The notes beneath the pieces are model-generated. The model did not search any database. It saw nothing but the letters and a program-made list of their open reading frames with translations, and was not told the DNA's origin. A program made the position numbers and the translations under genes. 64,000 nucleotides of DNA from an uncultured Saprospiraceae bacterium (GTDB lineage: Bacteria; Bacteroidota; Bacteroidia; Chitinophagales; Saprospiraceae), in NCBI GenBank assembly GCA_938015435.1, contig CALLPN010000013.1, forward strand, positions 124,001 to 188,000. Direction: 5' to 3'. Below are positions 9,250 to 19,333 of the stretch, piece by piece; position 1 is the stretch's first letter, and every line of letters starts with the position of its first letter.

Positions 9250-10227
9250 ATGAGTACACCCATCGAGCCTATCCTTCAGGAAAACCCAAATAGATTTGTA
9301 CTGTTCCCTATACAGCACGATGATATATGGAATTTTTATAAAAAATCGGAAGCTTCATTCTGGACGGCAGAAGAAATAGATCTACACCAAGACTTATCAG
9401 ACTGGGAAAACAAACTGAATGATGATGAAAAGCATTTTATTAAGCATGTTTTGGCGTTTTTCGCAGCGAGTGATGGAATCGTAAACGAAAACCTTGCAGA
9501 TAACATGGTGACTGATGTTCAGTACACGGAAGCCAAGTTCTTCTATGGATTTCAGATTATGATGGAGAATATACACTCAGAGACATACTCTTTACTCATT
9601 GATACTTATATTAAAGATAACGCGGATAAGGATTACTTATTCAATGCGATAGAACATATGCCATGTGTGGCAAAGAAAGCAGAATGGGCATTGAGATGGA
9701 TCGATAATGGATCTTTCGCTGAGAGATTGATTGCATTTGCAGCAGTAGAAGGAATATTCTTTTCAGGATCATTTTGTTCTATCTTCTGGTTAAAGAAGAG
9801 AGGACTTATGCCAGGATTAACATTCTCTAACGAGTTGATTAGTAGAGACGAAGGAATGCATTGTGATTTTGCATGCTTGCTTTACAACGAGCATATTCAA
9901 AATAAACTAGATAAGTCAGTAATCGAAGGTATGATCACTGATTCTGTAGAGATAGAAAAGGAATTTGTATCTGATGCCCTTCCTGTAGGTTTGATAGGAA
10001 TGAATTCTGTGTTGATGTGCCAGTATATAGAGTTCGTGGCTGATAGACTATTAGAATCGTTAGGAAACGATAAAGTATATAATGTTGAGAATCCATTCCC
10101 ATGGATGGAGCTGATATCTCTACAAGGAAAGACCAACTTCTTTGAAAAGAGAGTAGGCGATTATCAGAAGTCAGGAGTGATGGCTGATAAGGATAAACAA
10201 GTATTTAGCTTGGATGAAGACTTCTAA
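9250..10227 (+). CDS. nrdB: Ribonucleoside-diphosphate reductase, beta (R2) subunit
   Basis: The radical-generating subunit of class I ribonucleotide reductase, making dNTP precursors with NrdA. Di-iron ligands are readable as D75, E106, H109, E167, E201 and H204, with the radical tyrosine at Y113 (ENIHSETYS). The sequence runs almost line for line with eukaryotic R2: [43 protein letters not shown] and [11 protein letters not shown] are all shared with the human protein as I remember it. The C-terminus FSLDEDF matches the eukaryotic tail that docks on R1. All ligands and the tyrosine are present, so subclass Ia-type chemistry is expected. nrdA follows after 244 bases. Confidence 0.95.
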   Translation: MSTPIEPILQENPNRFVLFPIQHDDIWNFYKKSEASFWTAEEIDLHQDLSDWENKLNDDEKHFIKHVLAFFAASDGIVNENLADNMVTDVQYTEAKFFYGFQIMMENIHSETYSLLIDTYIKDNADKDYLFNAIEHMPCVAKKAEWALRWIDNGSFAERLIAFAAVEGIFFSGSFCSIFWLKKRGLMPGLTFSNELISRDEGMHCDFACLLYNEHIQNKLDKSVIEGMITDSVEIEKEFVSDALPVGLIGMNSVLMCQYIEFVADRLLESLGNDKVYNVENPFPWMELISLQGKTNFFEKRVGDYQKSGVMADKDKQVFSLDEDF

Positions 10228-10249
10228 ATCATCCTCGATGATTTAGAAG
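10221..10249 (+). other. Perfect hairpin spanning the nrdB stop codon
   Basis: CTTCTAAATCATC (10221-10233) and its exact complement (10237-10249) form a 13-bp stem with a 3-base loop that includes the nrdB stop codon. No T-tract follows, so it is not a standard terminator. It may be a 3'-end stabiliser or an attenuator tuning nrdA relative to nrdB. Confidence 0.5.
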
Positions 10250-10471
10250 AACGTAAAACGAGACATTTCCTCGATTTACGCACGATAAAGCCACCGCGAA
10301 CTACCATTTCAAAAGGCCTAATCAACTACCAAGTAATACCAAACTTATCCACCTAGACGAGGACTCACTACAACCTATCCAGCAACCTGGATAACATACT
10401 TCAATCAGAGGTAAGAAAACTGATTGATTTTAAGAAAACTACATTAATTAATATTCTAAACTCAACACCCC

Positions 10472-12892
10472 ATGCAAGTATTAAAAAGAACTGGCAAGAA
10501 AGAAAAAGTTAGTTTTGACAAGATAACAGCAAGAGTAAAGAAACTCTGCTACGGATTAGATAGTAATTTTGTAGACCCAATTGGTATTGCTATGAAAGTG
10601 GTGCAAGGTCTTTATGATGGAGTTACGACAACAGAACTAGATAACTTAGCGGCAGAGACAGCGGCTTCAATGGCTACTAACCACCCAGATTATGCGCAGT
10701 TAGCAGCTCGAATAGCTACATCTAATCTTCATAAGAATACAGATAAATCGTTTTCTAATACGATCCAAAAATTATACGATTACATCGACCCTAAGACGGG
10801 TGATCAAGCGGGATTGATTGGCGATGAAACACATAAAACAATCATGGATAACAAAGCGAGGTTAAACTCCGCTATTATTTATGATAGAGATTATAATTTT
10901 GATTTCTTTGGATTCAAAACTCTCGAAAGATCCTACCTACTCAGGTGTGATGGTAAAGTAGTCGAGCGTCCACAACATATGCTCATGAGAGCAGCAGTGG
11001 GCATCCACGGTAATGATATCGATGCGGCGATAGAGACGTATAACTATATGTCAGAGAAGTGGTTTATACACGCTACTCCAACTCTCTTCAATGCAGGTAC
11101 ACCTAAGCCACAGTTATCATCATGTTTTTTATTGACGATGACAGATGATAGTATCAGTGGTATATTCGAAACATTAACAAGATGTGCTAAGATATCTCAG
11201 TCTGCAGGTGGAATCGGACTAAGCATACATAACATAAGAGCTAAAGGATCATACATCAAAGGTACTGGAGGAACATCCAATGGTATCGTACCGATGCTTA
11301 AAGTATTTAACGATACTGCGAGATATGTAGATCAAGGTGGAGGAAAGCGTAAAGGTGCCTTTGCAATGTATCTAGAGCCTTGGCATGCAGATATTCATGA
11401 CTTCCTTGATCTCAAAAAGAATCATGGTAAGGAAGAAATGAGGGCTAGAGATTTGTTCTATGCAATGTGGATCTCTGACTTATTTATGAAGAGAGTACAA
11501 GAAGGAGCGGATTGGTCATTGTTCTGTCCAAATGAGTGTCCAGGACTAGCAGATTGTTACGGAGCAGAATTCGAAGCACTCTATACTAAATACGAAAAAG
11601 AGGGTAGAGCACGTAAGACTATCAAAGCTCAAGACCTTTGGTTCTCAATACTAGAATCACAAATAGAAACAGGAACACCATACATCCTCTATAAAGATGC
11701 GGCTAACGAAAAGTCAAATCAAAAAAACTTAGGAACGATTAAGTCATCGAACCTATGTACGGAGATTATGGAGTATACTAGTCCAGACGAAGTAGCAGTA
11801 TGTAACCTAGCATCTATATCATTACCAAAATTTGTAGATGTAGAAAATCAGAAATTTGATTTTGAAAAATTACATGAGGTAACAAGAGTCATTACAAAGA
11901 ATCTGAATAAGATTATAGATGTAAATTACTATCCAGTAATCGAAGCGCAAAACTCAAACTTCCGTCACCGTCCTATCGGTATCGGAGTACAAGGATTAGC
12001 AGATGCCTATATGATGCTACGTATGCCTTTTGATAGTGCAGAAGCAAAGCAACTCAACAAAGATATATTCGAAACGATCTATCATGGATCTGTAACTGAG
12101 TCTAATGCACTAGCAGCAAAAGACGGATCATACGAATCATTCGAAGGATCACCTGCAAGTCAAGGTATCCTACAATACGATATGTGGAATGTCACTCCAT
12201 CAAACAGATACGACTGGGCTAAGACTAAAGCAGACATCAAGAAAGATGGTATGCGTAATAGTCTACTCTTAGCACCAATGCCTACTGCATCTACATCGCA
12301 GATTCTAGGTAACAATGAGTGTTTTGAGCCATATACATCCAACATATATTCTAGACGTACATTGTCTGGAGAGTATGTAATTATCAACCGTCACCTACTC
12401 AATGATCTAATCAAATTAGGCGTATGGAACGATGAGATGAAGCAAAAATTAATGGCTGCAAACGGATCTATACAAAGTTTTGATCTTCCACAAGAGATTA
12501 AAGATATGTACAAGACGGTATGGGAAATCAGCCAGAAAAACATAATCGATCAATCAGCAGATAGAGGAGCATATATCTGCCAAAGTCAAAGTCTCAATCT
12601 ATTTATAGAGAACCCTAACTTTGGTAAATTAAGTTCAATGCACTTCTACGCATGGAAAGCAGGACTAAAGACAGGTATGTATTACCTAAGATCGAAAGCC
12701 GCTGTAGATCCTATCAAATTTACATTAGACAAGCAACACCAAAGAGTACAAGCCAGTGCTACTGCAGGTGTGACTGATCTTCCAGAAGGATCAGAAGATC
12801 CAATACCTACAAAAGCTAAAACACCTGAAGAAGTATTTTTAGAAGGAGAAGTGTGTACAATGGAAGATGGATGTATAAGTTGTGGAGCGTAA
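10472..12892 (+). CDS. nrdA: Ribonucleoside-diphosphate reductase, alpha (R1) subunit
   Basis: The catalytic subunit of class I ribonucleotide reductase, 806 residues. An N-terminal ATP-cone (about 1-90) implies dATP feedback control. Active-site residues C218 (QLSSCFLL), N427, C429, E431 (SNLCTEI) and C444 fall at exactly the numbers used for the human enzyme, and the two proteins appear colinear through this region. The C-terminus carries the CxxC pair (CISCGA) that re-reduces the active-site disulfide. It follows nrdB on the same strand and ends at a clear terminator. The eukaryote-like type is known in Bacteroidota, so this need not be a recent transfer. Confidence 0.95.
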   Translation: MQVLKRTGKKEKVSFDKITARVKKLCYGLDSNFVDPIGIAMKVVQGLYDGVTTTELDNLAAETAASMATNHPDYAQLAARIATSNLHKNTDKSFSNTIQKLYDYIDPKTGDQAGLIGDETHKTIMDNKARLNSAIIYDRDYNFDFFGFKTLERSYLLRCDGKVVERPQHMLMRAAVGIHGNDIDAAIETYNYMSEKWFIHATPTLFNAGTPKPQLSSCFLLTMTDDSISGIFETLTRCAKISQSAGGIGLSIHNIRAKGSYIKGTGGTSNGIVPMLKVFNDTARYVDQGGGKRKGAFAMYLEPWHADIHDFLDLKKNHGKEEMRARDLFYAMWISDLFMKRVQEGADWSLFCPNECPGLADCYGAEFEALYTKYEKEGRARKTIKAQDLWFSILESQIETGTPYILYKDAANEKSNQKNLGTIKSSNLCTEIMEYTSPDEVAVCNLASISLPKFVDVENQKFDFEKLHEVTRVITKNLNKIIDVNYYPVIEAQNSNFRHRPIGIGVQGLADAYMMLRMPFDSAEAKQLNKDIFETIYHGSVTESNALAAKDGSYESFEGSPASQGILQYDMWNVTPSNRYDWAKTKADIKKDGMRNSLLLAPMPTASTSQILGNNECFEPYTSNIYSRRTLSGEYVIINRHLLNDLIKLGVWNDEMKQKLMAANGSIQSFDLPQEIKDMYKTVWEISQKNIIDQSADRGAYICQSQSLNLFIENPNFGKLSSMHFYAWKAGLKTGMYYLRSKAAVDPIKFTLDKQHQRVQASATAGVTDLPEGSEDPIPTKAKTPEEVFLEGEVCTMEDGCISCGA

Positions 12893-12918
12893 ATTCTACA
12901 TAGAATAAAATAAATTAC

Positions 12919-12954
12919 AAAAGCCATCTAGTTAATTCTTGATGGCTTTTTTTA
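12919..12954 (+). terminator. Rho-independent terminator after nrdA
   Basis: A 10-bp stem (AAAAGCCATC at 12919-12928 with GATGGCTTTT at 12941-12950) ends in a run of seven T. It lies 26 bases after the nrdA stop. Confidence 0.85.
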
Positions 12955-13293
12955 TGAGGTTAGAACGTGAGGAATAGTTAAAGTGGTGATTGAGAATGTG
13001 TAGACATGTAGGTTTTTATAAGTGATTGGTCTAGATGTTATAAGAGCTTCACGGCGGTAATGCACGCCAGATATACTTGATACGTCAGCCACAATTTGAG
13101 AATTTCTATAATTTCGACATTTAATATTAGAACAAAATCTGTCTAAATTAGGTGATATTTTATTCATTATATCAGGTGAAATAATTTGTTTATCGAATAA
13201 ATGGAATGATTGGATACTCAATTCTTAACTTCAATTTCACTACGCAGTATATCAAATTAGAACTATCATTAAAACGGTCTGAATTTCAAAAAA
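12955..13293. other. Intergenic region before the GrpB-family gene
   Basis: About 340 bases. A minus-strand frame of 89 codons spans it but runs into the nrdA terminator and encodes nothing recognisable, so it is not called. No other signal was seen. Confidence 0.4.
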
Positions 13294-13923
13294 ATGATTA
13301 TTAAAATAGAATCATATAATGAAGATTGGATAAGACAATTTGCAGAAATAAGTGATGAACTGTTTTTCCTCCTCAAAAACTTTAATCCTAAGATTGAGCA
13401 TTTTGGTAGTACCTCAGTTCCTGGGTTGGCGGCAAAGCCAGTAATAGATATTTTAGTAGGAGTCCAAGATGTTAATGAATTTGATTCTTTGGCGGAAAGT
13501 ATATTAGAAAGCAAAAGGTTTATTTATTTGAAAGCATTCAATAAGCTTGTTCCCAATAGAAGAATGTTTGTCAAACTAAAAGATGGAATAAATACCGACG
13601 AGTTCGAAGAAATTTATTCCAAGCTTGAAGATATTCCTCACGAAAGAATAAATTACGCTAGAATTGCACATGTGCATATTTGGGAATATGAATCGGATGA
13701 TTGGATACGACACATAGCGTTTCGAGAATATCTAAAATTTCATGATGATGTCAAGTTAAGTTATGGAAACCTAAAAAAAGAACTGAGCCGCAAAGATTGG
13801 AGAAGTGGATTGGAATATAATGAAGGGAAAAATAAGTTTTTGAAAGTTGAAGAAAAAAAAGCTATTTCTTGGTACTTAAAATCAGATAAGAATAAAAACT
13901 ATGGGTCAATTATACCTTTTTAG
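13294..13923 (+). CDS. GrpB family (UPF0157) protein, nucleotidyltransferase fold
   Basis: A 209-residue cytoplasmic protein of the GrpB/UPF0157 family, whose biochemical role is not established. The family hallmark is HFGSTSVPGLAAKPVIDI (36-53), a nucleotidyltransferase-like GS...D motif. The second conserved block, HVHIWEYESDDWIRHIAFREYL, lies in the C-terminal half and is typical. The family domain seems to end near ISWYLK, leaving about 15 extra residues. The stop codon sits just after a T5 run, and a different frame stays coding-like beyond it (see the pseudogene entry). Base composition is lower in GC than in nrdA, as is common for accessory genes. Confidence 0.82.
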   Translation: MIIKIESYNEDWIRQFAEISDELFFLLKNFNPKIEHFGSTSVPGLAAKPVIDILVGVQDVNEFDSLAESILESKRFIYLKAFNKLVPNRRMFVKLKDGINTDEFEEIYSKLEDIPHERINYARIAHVHIWEYESDDWIRHIAFREYLKFHDDVKLSYGNLKKELSRKDWRSGLEYNEGKNKFLKVEEKKAISWYLKSDKNKNYGSIIPF

Positions 13924-14192
13924 AAAGAGAAGAAACCAATGTAAAGATAGTTAGTAACGAACATGAAGATGCTTTGATTCTAAAGATTAACTCAGTAGAA
14001 AGAGATTGTAAAAACAATATGTCAGAACTTTTAATGATTTTGCAGGAAGCCTTTTAGAGGAAGATTAGGAATGAGAAACAGTGGCTTACACCATATGATC
14101 AGGGTATTCACTATTTAGTCTACTCAAAGCTAACTGCAGATAAAGGTCACAATAGATGGAAATGTTCATGGGAAACTCGCTTAAGCTTTTGA
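13920..14192 (+). pseudogene. Coding-like remnant after the GrpB gene, with an in-frame stop
   Basis: One frame reads as protein-like sequence across 273 bases: a segment with NEHEDALILKINSVERDCKN, a single TAG at 14055-14057, then EKQWLTPYDQGIHYLVYSK and DKGHNRWKCSWETRLSF before a TGA at 14190. It has no suitable start codon before the TAG. It begins in the -1 frame relative to the GrpB gene, exactly at the T5 run where that gene stops. The likely explanation is a decayed small gene. An alternative is a frameshifted extension of GrpB. I do not recognise the family. Confidence 0.35.
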
Positions 14193-14199
14193 AATGCTA

Positions 14200-17100
14200 T
14201 TATCGTCTACCAACAATATTACCACCATCCTCACCGCTCCCAGGCCCTAAAGTCACCACTCGGTCAGCCGCATCGATCAACGTACTATTGTGCTCAATAA
14301 ACATAACTGTATCTCCACGATCCACTAACGAATGGAAAACGTCAATTAACTTGAGGATATCAAAGTAATGTAATCCAGTACTTGGTTCATCGAAAAGATA
14401 TAGGGTAGTACCTTTTCGTTTTTGCATCATACTCGCTGCTAATTTTAACCGTTGGGCTTCACCTCCAGATAATGTGTTGGCCGATTGTCCAAGTAGTAAA
14501 TGTCCTACGCCTACTTGCTGTAGTATGTTTAGGTTGCGTACAAGAGTTTCTTCTTTAAAGAAATCGATAGCCTCTTGTACGGTCATTTGTAATATATCGC
14601 CTATAGATTTATCCTTTAGTTTGCAGCCAAGGACGGATTGATTGTATCTCATTCCTTTACAACTGTCGCAAGTAAGCCAGATGTCACTCATAAAGTCCAT
14701 GCTTGTTTTCAGTTTTCCATGACCGCTGCAAGCTGTACATTTTCCTTTTTTACTGAGATATGAAAAATCGGCTCTCTTTAGCCCTGCTTCTTTGGCGTAA
14801 TCGGTTTTTGAGAATATAGATTTGATCTGATCCATACAGCCAGTGATTGTTAAGGGAGTGCTCAATCTACTTTGTGCGATAGCTTCTTGATCTATGTATA
14901 GCACTACTTCAAATCGTTCCAAACCGAAAGTTGATTCACATTCAATCGCTTTACCTTTACTCCAAGAGCGATACAATACATCTCTAACTAGACTAGACTT
15001 CCCACTTCCAGAGACACCTTTGATAGCAGTGATTTGTCCGGTATGGAATGTTATGTCTATTGATTTTAGATTATTGGCTTTGGCTGTCATTACTCCAAAG
15101 GTTTCGCCGATTTCATTTTGTTTTCGATTGTGTTCATTCTTTAATGACTTCTCCTCTTTTAACATCTTGTAGGTCACAGATTCTTTGACTTGATGGAGAT
15201 CAGCAATTTTACCTTGGTAGATGACTTCGCCACCTAACTTTCCTGCGCCAGGTCCCATCTCTATCAGATAATCTGCATTACTGATAAACGATGGATCATG
15301 CTCTACGGCTACTACCGTGTTTCCATTTATTATGATTTGATGGAGGAGCTTTGATAAGACTTGAACTTGTTCGGAGTCTAATCCTATAGTGGGTTCATCG
15401 AGTACATAGGTAACTCCAAATAGCTTTGATGATAATTGACCAGCTAATGTTATTCTCTGTCGTTCTCCGCCTGAAAGCGTACCTACAGACCGTGTTAGGT
15501 CTAAGTATCCTAATCCGAGGTCTGAGATGGTTTTAAGCGAAGCGATTACTGATGGTAATACTACTTTACTGATTGCTACAGTAACCTCATCTAATTTCAC
15601 CTCTTCTTGTTCTTCTGTAGCTGATAGTATGGGGTGTATCAATTCGAGACAAGAAGAGATACTCAATTGTGAAAGCTCATGAATGTTATACCCCAAGAAT
15701 TGAGTGTCAAGTAATTCTAATTTTAATCTACTGCCATTACAAGTTGTACATTTTTCGTCATGAAGTAATTCTTCTAAGGCTTGGATGTTTTTATTGTTTC
15801 GCTTTCTCTGATATTCATCATCGATATAGTGACATAGCCCAAGCCATTTTGCAATTAGATTTTGTGTGCCACTTCTAGACTTTGTGGAGTAGGTCCAAGT
15901 GACATCATATGTGTTCTCTCCAGTTCCGTAGAGAATAATATCTTTCACTTCCTTTTCTAGTTGATTCCATGGTTGATCCAAATTCCAGTTTTTCTGATCA
16001 GCAACTTCTTTGAGAGTCGCCATGAACTGACCATTCACATCTGCATAATATCCGATGGCTTTATTACTCGATACCGCACCATCAAATATGCTGTGGTCGT
16101 TCAAAATAATTATAGCATTGGGATTGCATTTTCTTATAGTACCAATTCCTACACAATAAGGGCATGCACCTAAGTGGTGATTGTAAGAATAATGCTGTGC
16201 AGTATAAAGCTCACCTTCATGCTGCGCTATACGGGAATACAACAAACGGAAAGCATCATACACTCCTGATAATGTACCTACCGTAGATCTAGTTGATGGA
16301 TTTCCTCCTTTTCGATTGATACCAATCGATGGCCCCAGTCCAGAGTACGAAGTGATTCGCGCTTCACTATTTTGCTGTAAAAAACTTCTATTATAGGTAG
16401 ATAATGATTCTGTAAATCGTGCGTTGGATTCTGCAAATAATGTATCATAGACAAGAGAAGATTTTCCACTTCCTGATACTCCAGTCACTACGGTCAATTT
16501 GTTTTTCGGTATACGTACATCAATATTCTTGAGTCCATGTGTAGTGACTCCATTCAGTATGATCTCATCAATACTACTGTAGCACCCAGAAGCATCGTTC
16601 GCTTGCTCAGTGTTGTCGATTAGAAGGGTAGGCTGGATAGCCAAACCTAACTCTATATGCCAATCGCTCATACCAATAATAGATTCATCCTGTTCAATAC
16701 ACACAATCGTATTTCCCTTCTCTTTGATCCTATCAAATAATAGCAACAGTGTCTGTGTATCATCATAATGTAATCCAATACTAGGCTCTATAATTATGTA
16801 TAAGGTATCTCCAGTATCACGTTTTTGTAGTTGATTAGCAATTTTTATTCGTTGGGCTTCTCCACCAGAAAGTGTAGTTGATGATTGTCCAAGTCTAAGG
16901 TAGCCCAATCCAATATCCTTAAGTATTTGTAGACCTAATAATACTTTCTTTTGATCTTTAAAAAAGATAATCGCTTCATCGATTGATAATCGGTAAACAT
17001 CAGCGATGGACTTTTCTTTATAAGTAATTTTCAGTGTCTCTTCATTGAATCTATTTCCATTACAGGTACCACAAACCAAATCAACATTACCCAAGAAATG

Positions 17101-18996
17101 CATTCCGATCTGAGTTTTTCCTGCGCCTTGACACCTTTCACATCGTCCTCCTTTATTATTAAACGAATATCTTGATTTGGTATATCCTTTTGTTTTAGAT
17201 TTAGGGAGTTTAGCATAGATATCTCTGATATGATCTGATATCCCTAGATACGTAGCAGGATTACTTCTAGGCGTTTTTCCTATAGGCGAATGATCGATGA
17301 ATATCAATTTATTGATCGCATCTAAATTCGAGTGGCTTTTGACTTTGATACTCCCTTCTATTTCTTGACCCAATTGTTTCTGTATCGCTTTGAGTAATGT
17401 ACCTTTTACCAAACTAGATTTTCCTACTCCAGATCTTCCACTGACTACATTGAGCTTTCCGATCTGAAATTCTACGTTTATGTTATTGAGGTTGCGTTCA
17501 TAACAGCCTTTGAATTCAATTGCTTTTTCGTTCTTCGCGCCGGATTCTGGGCCAGGGACTTTTATATCTTTTCTTAAATTGTGAGCTGCTTTTTGGATCG
17601 CTCTATAAGTTGGACTTACTTCACTTAGTTCATCCTTTCGAGAGAATTCTGAGTACTTTCCATTGAATACTATTTCACCACCATTTATGCCAGCTGCTGG
17701 TCCAATCTCTATGATATGATCTGCACTAGTGATCGTTTCCAAATCATGTTCTACTACGATGACAGTGTTACCTTTCTTCACGAGTTGTTTGAAGTGATGA
17801 ATTAACACTTTGTTCTCTTGTGAATGTAAGCCTATACTCGGCTCATCAAACACATAGAGTACATCGCTCAAGGGAACCAATATTTGGTTCGATAATCGGA
17901 TCCTTTGTATCTCACTTGGACGAAGCGTTTTTGCGGATCGATCTAGGGTCAAATGTCCCAATCCTAGATCTTCTAATAAATCGACTTGGGCTTCTATTTT
18001 ATTAATGATTTCTTCGGCGACGATGTCCCACGAGTTGCTTTGAATCCAAGGTTTCAGTTCGCTCAGCTGCCAAGTCGCTACATCAACTATCGATTTTCCA
18101 TGGACTGTGACCGAGCGTGCATTATCATTGAGTCGAGTACCATTACAGTTAGGGCATATCACAGCATGCATATACTTTAAGATGTTGGCATTGCGATCTC
18201 TACGTAGTATATCAGACATGATCGGTATCATACCTTTGTAATATCCTTCTTCACGAGGTTTCGCTTTGATGCCAGTCCACTTTAGTCTTGACTCTAAGCT
18301 GTGTTTACCGAAGGGTACTTTGATCTTGTCACTTCCATGAAGTATTATTTCTTTTTGCGTTGCGGATAACTCATTCCAAGGTATATCGACATTGAACCCT
18401 TCGGCATTACATACTTCGTTGAGCACATCGATAGTCACTTGAGAGTACATGATATATCCAGTAGGCAAGGTAGGTGCAAGTGCTCCTTCTCTAATCGTCT
18501 TTTGGGGATGAATAATCAGACGATTGAGATCTATTTCTTCTTCTTTGCCTATACCATTACATCTCTTACATTTACCCACTACAGAGTTAAAAGAAAACAA
18601 AGCTCTGGATAACTCAATATCTTGGTTAGAGTTGCCAGTACGAGCATATAGTAACCGCAATAAATCATAGATGTCAGACATGGTACCAACAGTAGAACGT
18701 GCGTGCATACCTGTGGTACGTTGTCCAATCGCGATTACCGGGCTTAGTCCTTCGAGTTCATCTACATCAGGTCGATTTAGCTTACCCATAAACTGACGTG
18801 CAAAAGAGGGGAGCGTTTCGAAATATCTACGCTGTCCTTCCTTAGATATTATCTCATATACAAGACTAGATTTTCCGGAGCCAGATACACCAGTCACCAC
18901 GATGAATTTATGATGCGGAATACGCAAAGAGATATTCTTTAAGTTGTTGCTTCTAGCACCTTGTATGACTATTTCTGGACTCTTATTGGATGACAT
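14200..18996 (-). CDS. Double UvrA-like ABC ATPase (four nucleotide-binding domains)
   Basis: A 1598-residue cytoplasmic protein made of two fused UvrA-like halves (about 1-800 and 810-1598). Walker A loops are at 36-43, 520-527, 839-846 and 1327-1334. Signatures are LRPSE (358-362, degenerate), LSGGE (709), LSGGE (1174) and LSGGE (1509). Walker B is normal (..DEP.) in NBD1, NBD3 and NBD4, but NBD2 reads IIIEPS, losing the Asp, and its switch His is Gln (IEQDES, near 768). Zinc CxxC pairs are kept (for example 143-146, 281-284, 619-622, 1083-1086 and 1420-1423). Both halves pass straight from LLYAR/LLYSR to the zinc module, omitting the UvrB-binding domain. It is therefore unlikely to be the excision-repair UvrA; a role in drug-DNA adduct protection or an unknown DNA transaction is possible. 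It is a single gene on its strand. Confidence 0.85.
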   Translation of the reverse strand: MSSNKSPEIVIQGARSNNLKNISLRIPHHKFIVVTGVSGSGKSSLVYEIISKEGQRRYFETLPSFARQFMGKLNRPDVDELEGLSPVIAIGQRTTGMHARSTVGTMSDIYDLLRLLYARTGNSNQDIELSRALFSFNSVVGKCKRCNGIGKEEEIDLNRLIIHPQKTIREGALAPTLPTGYIMYSQVTIDVLNEVCNAEGFNVDIPWNELSATQKEIILHGSDKIKVPFGKHSLESRLKWTGIKAKPREEGYYKGMIPIMSDILRRDRNANILKYMHAVICPNCNGTRLNDNARSVTVHGKSIVDVATWQLSELKPWIQSNSWDIVAEEIINKIEAQVDLLEDLGLGHLTLDRSAKTLRPSEIQRIRLSNQILVPLSDVLYVFDEPSIGLHSQENKVLIHHFKQLVKKGNTVIVVEHDLETITSADHIIEIGPAAGINGGEIVFNGKYSEFSRKDELSEVSPTYRAIQKAAHNLRKDIKVPGPESGAKNEKAIEFKGCYERNLNNINVEFQIGKLNVVSGRSGVGKSSLVKGTLLKAIQKQLGQEIEGSIKVKSHSNLDAINKLIFIDHSPIGKTPRSNPATYLGISDHIRDIYAKLPKSKTKGYTKSRYSFNNKGGRCERCQGAGKTQIGMHFLGNVDLVCGTCNGNRFNEETLKITYKEKSIADVYRLSIDEAIIFFKDQKKVLLGLQILKDIGLGYLRLGQSSTTLSGGEAQRIKIANQLQKRDTGDTLYIIIEPSIGLHYDDTQTLLLLFDRIKEKGNTIVCIEQDESIIGMSDWHIELGLAIQPTLLIDNTEQANDASGCYSSIDEIILNGVTTHGLKNIDVRIPKNKLTVVTGVSGSGKSSLVYDTLFAESNARFTESLSTYNRSFLQQNSEARITSYSGLGPSIGINRKGGNPSTRSTVGTLSGVYDAFRLLYSRIAQHEGELYTAQHYSYNHHLGACPYCVGIGTIRKCNPNAIIILNDHSIFDGAVSSNKAIGYYADVNGQFMATLKEVADQKNWNLDQPWNQLEKEVKDIILYGTGENTYDVTWTYSTKSRSGTQNLIAKWLGLCHYIDDEYQRKRNNKNIQALEELLHDEKCTTCNGSRLKLELLDTQFLGYNIHELSQLSISSCLELIHPILSATEEQEEVKLDEVTVAISKVVLPSVIASLKTISDLGLGYLDLTRSVGTLSGGERQRITLAGQLSSKLFGVTYVLDEPTIGLDSEQVQVLSKLLHQIIINGNTVVAVEHDPSFISNADYLIEMGPGAGKLGGEVIYQGKIADLHQVKESVTYKMLKEEKSLKNEHNRKQNEIGETFGVMTAKANNLKSIDITFHTGQITAIKGVSGSGKSSLVRDVLYRSWSKGKAIECESTFGLERFEVVLYIDQEAIAQSRLSTPLTITGCMDQIKSIFSKTDYAKEAGLKRADFSYLSKKGKCTACSGHGKLKTSMDFMSDIWLTCDSCKGMRYNQSVLGCKLKDKSIGDILQMTVQEAIDFFKEETLVRNLNILQQVGVGHLLLGQSANTLSGGEAQRLKLAASMMQKRKGTTLYLFDEPSTGLHYFDILKLIDVFHSLVDRGDTVMFIEHNSTLIDAADRVVTLGPGSGEDGGNIVGRR

Positions 18997-19333
18997 GCTG
19001 CGAAATTAATGAAATAAGTCTTGGAGAGGGTTTTGCGTGTGGAGCAAAATAGCAGACAATGTTCCTAGATTTATCGAAATGGATATAATATTTATAAATA
19101 TTATATAACAGATAGAATATGTTTAGTATTGTTGATTTTATTTGCTTAAGAAGCCTTTGTTGGTTTTACAGAAGAATTAAATGTTTTAAGACAATTGACA
19201 TTTTTAGCTACAATTAATGTTGCTTATTAATAAAGTATCAATTTCTTTTCACGATCTATATAACGTAGATTTGTTTGCATAAAGCATCCGGTTTATTTTT
19301 TACAAGATCAGACAAACAGAAGACAAGCAGAAA
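18997..19333. other. Intergenic region between divergent genes
   Basis: About 340 AT-rich bases with promoters expected for both directions. The only recognisable signal is the TAGATTTG box at 19266-19273, facing the DUF4375 gene. Confidence 0.45.
19242..19273 (+). promoter_or_regulatory. Candidate promoter for the DUF4375 gene
   Basis: A perfect -7 box TAGATTTG (19266-19273) lies 20 bases after a partial -33 box (TTTC, consensus TTTG) and 60 bases before the ATG. This is the only candidate in the window with a plausible -33 element. Confidence 0.4.

Noticed and set aside
12952..13221. 89-codon minus-strand frame between nrdA and the GrpB gene
   Set aside because: It overlaps the nrdA terminator, has no recognisable domain or start context, and its composition looks random.
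14200..18996. Canonical excision-repair uvrA
   Set aside because: The length (1598 residues), four NBDs and loss of the UvrB-binding domain in both halves rule out an ordinary UvrA.
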